Below, piece after piece: positions 59,224 to 64,000 of a DNA stretch of 64,000 nt. Source of the stretch: Candidatus Gugararchaeum adminiculabundum (GTDB lineage: Archaea > Micrarchaeota > Micrarchaeia > Burarchaeales > Gugararchaeaceae); assembly GCA_902384795.1 (NCBI GenBank), contig CABMDC010000007.1:62001-126000 (forward strand). The letters run 5' to 3'. The translations under genes and the position numbers were made by a program. Under the pieces are notes generated by a model. That model did no database searches, was not told the origin of the DNA, and worked only from the letters and a program-made list of their open reading frames with translations. The stretch's first letter is position 1. Each line of letters begins with the position of its first letter.

Positions 59224-60845
59224 AACTGAGATACAGGCTTGCATTGATTGTTTTCCTCCCGCTTTTGCTAGTGCTTACCTACCAGGTAGGCGCGTACCAG
59301 TCGGTTATCGGCCAGGTGGCAGCGCAGGATGCCGCCATAGCCCAGTTAAACAGCGAGATCCTGGATATAAACGCAGTGCAGCAGGCGACCATGGATGTCG
59401 GAAACGCAAGAGATGACGCGATACTTGCACTGATTTCCGGGGATAGCAAAGGCGCTGCGGAACAGTTGCGGATGCTTGAAGGATTCGAGCAGGTGCGCTT
59501 GGATGCGATGGCGCAGATGGAGAAGGATGAGGCTGGCGCGGCCGTTGATGAAGAGAAGAAAAATCTCCAGGAACGGATGAAAGCGGACGTGCTGAAATCG
59601 GATGCAAGCGATGCCGAATTCGGGAAAAAACTGAAGCTTCTGGCGCAGGAGCCGGATGAGGCGAAAAGGCGGGTCGGAATCGTGGATGCGATTGAAACCT
59701 ACGACAATGCGGTCGACCCGGTAAATTCCGACCTTATGAATGGAATGCAAGCGCGCGCGAAAAAAGTCACTGGCGAGATAGCGGGCAGGCAGGCCGAAAT
59801 TGCAAGGGAAAAGGAGGAAGGCCTGAGACTGCTCTATATTGTGGCGATCACCTCCATAGTGATATTCGGCGTTGTGATCCTTTCCATAGATGCGACCGTC
59901 AACGCCCCTGTAAGGAACATAACCGATTCGGTCAGGAAAATAACAAAAGGGGATTTTGACGTCAGCATCCGCAGGGTCACAATTACTGAACTGGAAGATC
60001 TCGGGGAATCGCTGAACAGGGTGCTGGCCAGCTTCAAACTCGCAGTACTGAGGGCCGGGATGACCCGGGAGGACATGGGAATCGGCGAGGCGCTGAAAGC
60101 CAAGGAGGAGGCGGAGAACAGATACCGGGCGCTTTATGAAAGCTCGGCTGACGCGCTGATGACCATTGAGCCGCCGGACTGGAAATTCACCGCAGGAAAC
60201 CAGGCAGCGGTCAGGCTTTACGGGGTGAAGGATGAACAGGAATTGACCGCGCTCGGGCCCTGGGATGTTTCACCCGAATTCCAGCCGGACGGCAAGCGTT
60301 CTTCTGACATGGCAAAGAAGATGATTGAAAAGGCGATGAAGGAAGGGAGTTCATTCTTTGAATGGACGCACAGAAAATATAGGGGGGAGAGTTTCCCGTC
60401 CACAGTGCTTCTTACACGCGTAAAAATTGGCGGGAAGGATGTGGTGCAGGCAACCGTGAGGGACATCAGTGAAAGAAAGAGGGCGGAGGAGGAATTGCTG
60501 CGGTCCAAAACCCTAACCCAGGCAGCGCTGGATGCCGTCACAGACATATTTTATGTGTTTGAGCTGGGTGGCAACTTCAAGCTGTGGAACCGAAAGCTGA
60601 AGGAGGTTAGCGAATATAGCGACAGGGAACTGGCAACCATGAATCCGAGGAATTTGCTTTCAGGAAAAGATCTGGAACTAATGCTGGTGGGCATTGCAAA
60701 AGCGGTGAAGGAAGGTTCCGGGGTTGTCAGGGCAAATCTTACGACCAAGAGCGGAAAACGCATTCCCTATGAATTCACCGGAGCGGTGGTGAAGGACGCC
60801 GATGGAAAGATGATTGGCATGGCCGGAAGCGGAAGAAAAATCTGA
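59220..60845 (+). CDS. Membrane HAMP-PAS-PAS protein without a kinase domain
   Basis: 4-helix-like sensor, HAMP (VNAPVRNITDSVRKITKGDFDVS), two PAS domains, ORF ends after the second PAS. Confidence 0.75.
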   Translation: MKLRYRLALIVFLPLLLVLTYQVGAYQSVIGQVAAQDAAIAQLNSEILDINAVQQATMDVGNARDDAILALISGDSKGAAEQLRMLEGFEQVRLDAMAQMEKDEAGAAVDEEKKNLQERMKADVLKSDASDAEFGKKLKLLAQEPDEAKRRVGIVDAIETYDNAVDPVNSDLMNGMQARAKKVTGEIAGRQAEIAREKEEGLRLLYIVAITSIVIFGVVILSIDATVNAPVRNITDSVRKITKGDFDVSIRRVTITELEDLGESLNRVLASFKLAVLRAGMTREDMGIGEALKAKEEAENRYRALYESSADALMTIEPPDWKFTAGNQAAVRLYGVKDEQELTALGPWDVSPEFQPDGKRSSDMAKKMIEKAMKEGSSFFEWTHRKYRGESFPSTVLLTRVKIGGKDVVQATVRDISERKRAEEELLRSKTLTQAALDAVTDIFYVFELGGNFKLWNRKLKEVSEYSDRELATMNPRNLLSGKDLELMLVGIAKAVKEGSGVVRANLTTKSGKRIPYEFTGAVVKDADGKMIGMAGSGRKI

Positions 60846-60981
60846 GTTGAAAGCGAGAAGGCCGCGTAATTCTCTTTTGTTTATTTTTCTTATTGACTAA
60901 ATTTCGTTTTTCTTTTTCTAAAAGAAAAGGGCCGAGGTTATACAAAATGTTTATATGCTCCCTAGGAGTGAAATAGCAACT

Positions 60982-61536
60982 ATGAAAATCAAGGGGAAAT
61001 TGCTACAGGGAAAAGTTACTCTGCTTCTTGTGCCGAGCCATAAGTATGAGAATGTGGTCATGGACGTGGCAAAGGAGCTGGAAGAGCACAAAGTTTGCTA
61101 TGTGAACCTTAGCCGGACCCATGGCGCGCACACAAAAAACCTCAAAGCGAACGGGATAAACGCAAGGGGCACTACTTACATAAACGCCATTTCAGAAGCA
61201 ACCACTGCGAGAGTTGCCGTGGGGCAGCAGCCGAATGGGCACTATTCCGTAAGCTCGCCGGGCGCGTTTACCGAGATTTCGGTCCAGGTCAGCAAGGTGC
61301 TGAAAAAGAACTGCGAATACCTTGTGCTTGACCAGCTGACAAACCTTGTGGGCTACCAAGATAAGACAAAGGTGATTAAGCTCGTTTCAAACATCGCAAA
61401 GCAGGCAAGGCAGAACGGGGCAAAGGCCGTTTTCTATGCGCTGGACAGCGAGGAGCACCAGGACATGATAAAGGAATGTGGTGCGTGCGTTGACAATGTG
61501 ATAAGGATAGAAAACGTAAAAGCCGGAAGAGTATAG
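60982..61536 (+). CDS. KaiC-like degenerate P-loop protein (paralogue of 54747-55274)
   Basis: VSSPGAFTEISVQVSKVLKKNCEYLVLDQLTNL matches the paralogue. Confidence 0.6.
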   Translation: MKIKGKLLQGKVTLLLVPSHKYENVVMDVAKELEEHKVCYVNLSRTHGAHTKNLKANGINARGTTYINAISEATTARVAVGQQPNGHYSVSSPGAFTEISVQVSKVLKKNCEYLVLDQLTNLVGYQDKTKVIKLVSNIAKQARQNGAKAVFYALDSEEHQDMIKECGACVDNVIRIENVKAGRV

Positions 61537-61562
61537 GAGTATGTCCTCAAAACTTTATAGTT

Positions 61563-62387
61563 TCAGAATTTCTTTGACCTTGATGCTTCTATGTCCCTGA
61601 GCTTTTGTATGAATAGCAGGCTGCTCAGGATTATTATTGCGCGGCTGGCCTGGTAAAAGAAGTCAAGCAGGCCCATGGGAAGATAGGAAACACCTATTAC
61701 TGAGGAAAGATAACCGAGGTTGGCCATGCCATTGATTGCCACTGCCACTGAAAGCAGGATGAAAGGGATTTCCAATTCTCCGCCAACCAATAGGATAAGC
61801 AGGAGAAGGGAAATGATGAACAGGGAAAAGTCCACTGCAAGATGAAGGTAAAAGAACAGCTTCTGGCTCTGGGAAAGCGATGATGTTGCAAGCGGGATTA
61901 TTAGGAAGCCGAAGAGCATCAGGCCGGCTATGAACGAGGCTGCAAGAACAAGGTACAGGGCAGGGGCCGCATCCTTCAGGGATTTGACATTGGACTCAAG
62001 AAGCCCGCCTTTGCGCGAAAGGATGACGGAGCAGTAGCGCAGATTGATGAACAGCGCGGTTCCGAGGAATAAATCTCCGAGGAAAACGGCAATTTCCCTT
62101 GGCGCGGGGAAAGTGGAAATTTCAGGGGATTGAAGCGAAATCACATCGGCAACAAGCCAGAATAACATGCCCAGGGAAATTAGCACCCAGACCTTTTTTT
62201 CCACCGAACCCTGGCGGGTCATTCGATAGGCCAGAAAGACCCCCAGGAATGCCAGGAGGGAAATCAGAATCCCAAGGGATGTCTGGAAAAGCGAGAATTC
62301 CGGCTTTCCCAGGAAAAACAGGAATTCCAAAAACATTAGTTCAACAAAGGTTATTGCGCCGATTATTGAGAGCTGCCGGCTGTCCAT
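61563..62387 (-). CDS. Polytopic membrane protein
   Basis: About eight hydrophobic helices. Confidence 0.55.
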   Translation of the reverse strand: MDSRQLSIIGAITFVELMFLEFLFFLGKPEFSLFQTSLGILISLLAFLGVFLAYRMTRQGSVEKKVWVLISLGMLFWLVADVISLQSPEISTFPAPREIAVFLGDLFLGTALFINLRYCSVILSRKGGLLESNVKSLKDAAPALYLVLAASFIAGLMLFGFLIIPLATSSLSQSQKLFFYLHLAVDFSLFIISLLLLILLVGGELEIPFILLSVAVAINGMANLGYLSSVIGVSYLPMGLLDFFYQASRAIIILSSLLFIQKLRDIEASRSKKF

Positions 62388-62413
62388 AGGGACTAGTTGC
62401 CAGAGGGCCGAAT

Positions 62414-63364
62414 TTAAAGCTTTTGCATCGCGGACTTTACACAAAATTCCAGGGCTTCTTTTTCCTTTGAAACATTGTTGGTGGTCAGGCCTGCCGCTGG
62501 CGGATGCCCGCCCCCGCTCCCCCCGAATTTCCTGGAAGCCTGGTGCATTATTTCCGCCAGATTGAGCATGTGCTCCATGCCCTGGCGCATTCTGCCTGAA
62601 ATTCTCAGGTCCTTTCCAACGCAGGAAACAAACGCCACATCGGCGCCCAGATCCACGAGCGAATTCGCCGCGGCCGCCTCGTTTGAGCCGATGCTGGAGA
62701 ACGCGATCAGGTATTGGCCGACTTTTTCAAATTGCACGCGCTGGGCCGCCTTAAGGAGGGCGATTCGCTGGGAGAAATCCGGGCGCAAATCTATGAGTGA
62801 AAGGATGCCGTGGTAATCCAATTTTGCTTTTTCAGCAACCGGCAAAAGTTCGGAAACCGCCTGGAAAGTGCGCTGGTTCGCTGACCTGAAAAAGAATGAA
62901 TCCGCGATTATTCCAGCCAGCAGGCAAACGGCAACCTCGGGCTTCTTCACTGGTTTTATCAGCTCGTAGACTATTTCGCAGGAGGAGGAAGCCGTGTCAT
63001 CAATCAGCTTTATTTTTGGCTTTACTGCGTCCAGATGCTTTGAGTGGTGGTCGATTACCAGGGAAATCTGCTGCGAGCCGATTGCTGGGAGAAGGGTGCG
63101 CGAGGCCGTGTCGATTACGATTATTCCATCGTAGCGCGGGGCAGGTAAAATTGAATCAAGTTTCAGCCCCAGATGCTCGATCATGTTTCTTGCTTCGCGC
63201 GTGATGTGATCCTGCTTTAGAATTATTGAATTGGGAAGAACTGATTTGAGCGCAAAGGCTGCGCCGACAGCGTCCGCGTCCCCCAGGGAATGGAAAGTAA
63301 TCAGAATGCGCCTGCTCCTGGAATCCCTGAGGAATTTTTTTGCTTCAAGAAAAGGAGTGCCCAT
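62414..63364 (-). CDS. DHH-family phosphoesterase (nanoRNase/pAp phosphatase-like)
   Basis: TFHSLGDADAVGAAFAL, VIDHHSKH, GSGGGHPPAAG. Confidence 0.85.
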   Translation of the reverse strand: MGTPFLEAKKFLRDSRSRRILITFHSLGDADAVGAAFALKSVLPNSIILKQDHITREARNMIEHLGLKLDSILPAPRYDGIIVIDTASRTLLPAIGSQQISLVIDHHSKHLDAVKPKIKLIDDTASSSCEIVYELIKPVKKPEVAVCLLAGIIADSFFFRSANQRTFQAVSELLPVAEKAKLDYHGILSLIDLRPDFSQRIALLKAAQRVQFEKVGQYLIAFSSIGSNEAAAANSLVDLGADVAFVSCVGKDLRISGRMRQGMEHMLNLAEIMHQASRKFGGSGGGHPPAAGLTTNNVSKEKEALEFCVKSAMQKL

Positions 63365-63367
63365 GGC

Positions 63368-63712
63368 TCAGTTTGCTCCGGCTTTTTCGGATGCCTCTTC
63401 CAGGACTTTCTTCAGCTCGTTCAACCTTCCTTTTGCCTTTTCCTCCTGCTTGTCAAGGATCGAAACCCTTGTTTCCAGGAACTTGGTCTTTTCACCGAGC
63501 TCTTTTTCAGCCTCCGCCTTGGAGGTTTTTACCAGAATCGGGCCCCGCGCCATGTAAACTTCTCCGCCCTTCTTTAGCAGATCCAGGGCGCCTTTTGCCT
63601 CGTCGCCTTCAACCTTTGCCTGCTGCTTTTGCATCATGATTGTCTGCAGCTGGCGCTGAAGCACCTGGAATTCCGCGACTTCCTTTTCAAATTCTTTTCC
63701 AACTTCTGCCAT
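63368..63712 (-). CDS. pfdB: Prefoldin subunit beta
   Basis: FQVLQRQLQTIMMQKQQ...VYMARGPILVKTSKAEAEKEL coiled-coil layout. Confidence 0.85.
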   Translation of the reverse strand: MAEVGKEFEKEVAEFQVLQRQLQTIMMQKQQAKVEGDEAKGALDLLKKGGEVYMARGPILVKTSKAEAEKELGEKTKFLETRVSILDKQEEKAKGRLNELKKVLEEASEKAGAN

Positions 63713-63778
63713 GTAATTCACCTTCCTTGATTAATCGTGAAATCATTATTCTTATTGCTCATCTTCATTTTTCTTTTC

Positions 63779-64000
63779 CTATTCATCGGCTGTTTCTTCC
63801 ACTGATTCTATCCCCTCAAAAATGTACAGCAAGCGGATATAAGAGTTTAACGCAGCGCGGAGCACCGGCAAATCATCCGCTTCCAGCGAAATCTCCAGCG
63901 TGTTTCCTTTTGAAGCAACCGATGCCCGGCATCTTTTCTTGAATTCGGTTTCCTGCAAAAGAGAATCCTTTGCGTTTTGAGCCAGCTTTGAATTCTTGAA
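63779..64000 (-). CDS. KEOPS complex Pcc1-like subunit, partial at window edge
   Basis: Hand translation ...NTLEISLEADDLPVLRAALNSYIRLLYIFEGIESVEETADE*; 5' end outside window. Confidence 0.65.
   Translation of the reverse strand, partial: FKNSKLAQNAKDSLLQETEFKKRCRASVASKGNTLEISLEADDLPVLRAALNSYIRLLYIFEGIESVEETADE

Noticed and set aside
59220-60845. Canonical histidine kinase or chemoreceptor
   Set aside because: The frame stops after the second PAS domain; no HisKA/HATPase or MCP signalling hairpin is encoded.
1-64000. Global TAG or TGA reassignment
   Set aside because: Many well-bounded genes end in TAG or TGA (e.g. VirB4 at 6046, UvrD at 22803) with no coherent sequence beyond, so only local interruptions are reported.
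1-64000. CRISPR array accompanying the CARF protein
   Set aside because: No run of regularly spaced identical direct repeats was seen in the window.
1-64000. tRNA or rRNA at island boundaries
   Set aside because: I looked for T-arm/anticodon-like patterns near 6050-6250, 22800-23800 and 28100-28220 by eye and saw none convincing; tRNAscan would be needed.

Overview
This is an archaeal chromosome window, judged from prefoldin beta, a KEOPS Pcc1-like subunit, Orc1/Cdc6, class III signal-peptide pilins and a TadA-type pilus ATPase. The left ~28 kb is an accessory/defence island. It contains: (i) a VirB2/VirB6/PrgI-VirB4-like DNA-transfer (Ced/T4SS-like) module; (ii) a tight eight-gene minus-strand operon of a Csa3-like CARF-wHTH regulator, a McrB split over three polypeptides, McrC, a HAD hydrolase, a HhH-type DNA glycosylase-like protein and a DEDD exonuclease; (iii) a divergent plus-strand operon of unknowns, an AAA+ ATPase, TPR, two paralogous mini P-loop proteins (one fused to ankyrin repeats) and a UvrD-PD-(D/E)XK helicase-nuclease; (iv) an unlisted 56-aa histone-fold gene plus a truncated copy, Orc1/Cdc6, an AIPR-family protein and a Fic protein, with three copies of an ATTTCCTAGGAAAT palindrome. 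The right ~36 kb carries transporters (VIT-like, aquaporin, P-type ATPase, Nramp next to an MgtE-N/CBS protein), an M64-like metalloprotease, a type IV pilus cluster, a sensory cluster (KaiC-like, three CheY-like, orphan SBP, histidine kinase, PAS-HAMP) and housekeeping genes. Three otherwise continuous genes have a single in-frame stop: TAG in a lipoprotein, TGA exactly at a repeat Cys position in a pilin-adhesin, and TAG in TadC. I found no CRISPR array, rRNA or tRNA. All functional calls come from reading motifs; no database search was run.
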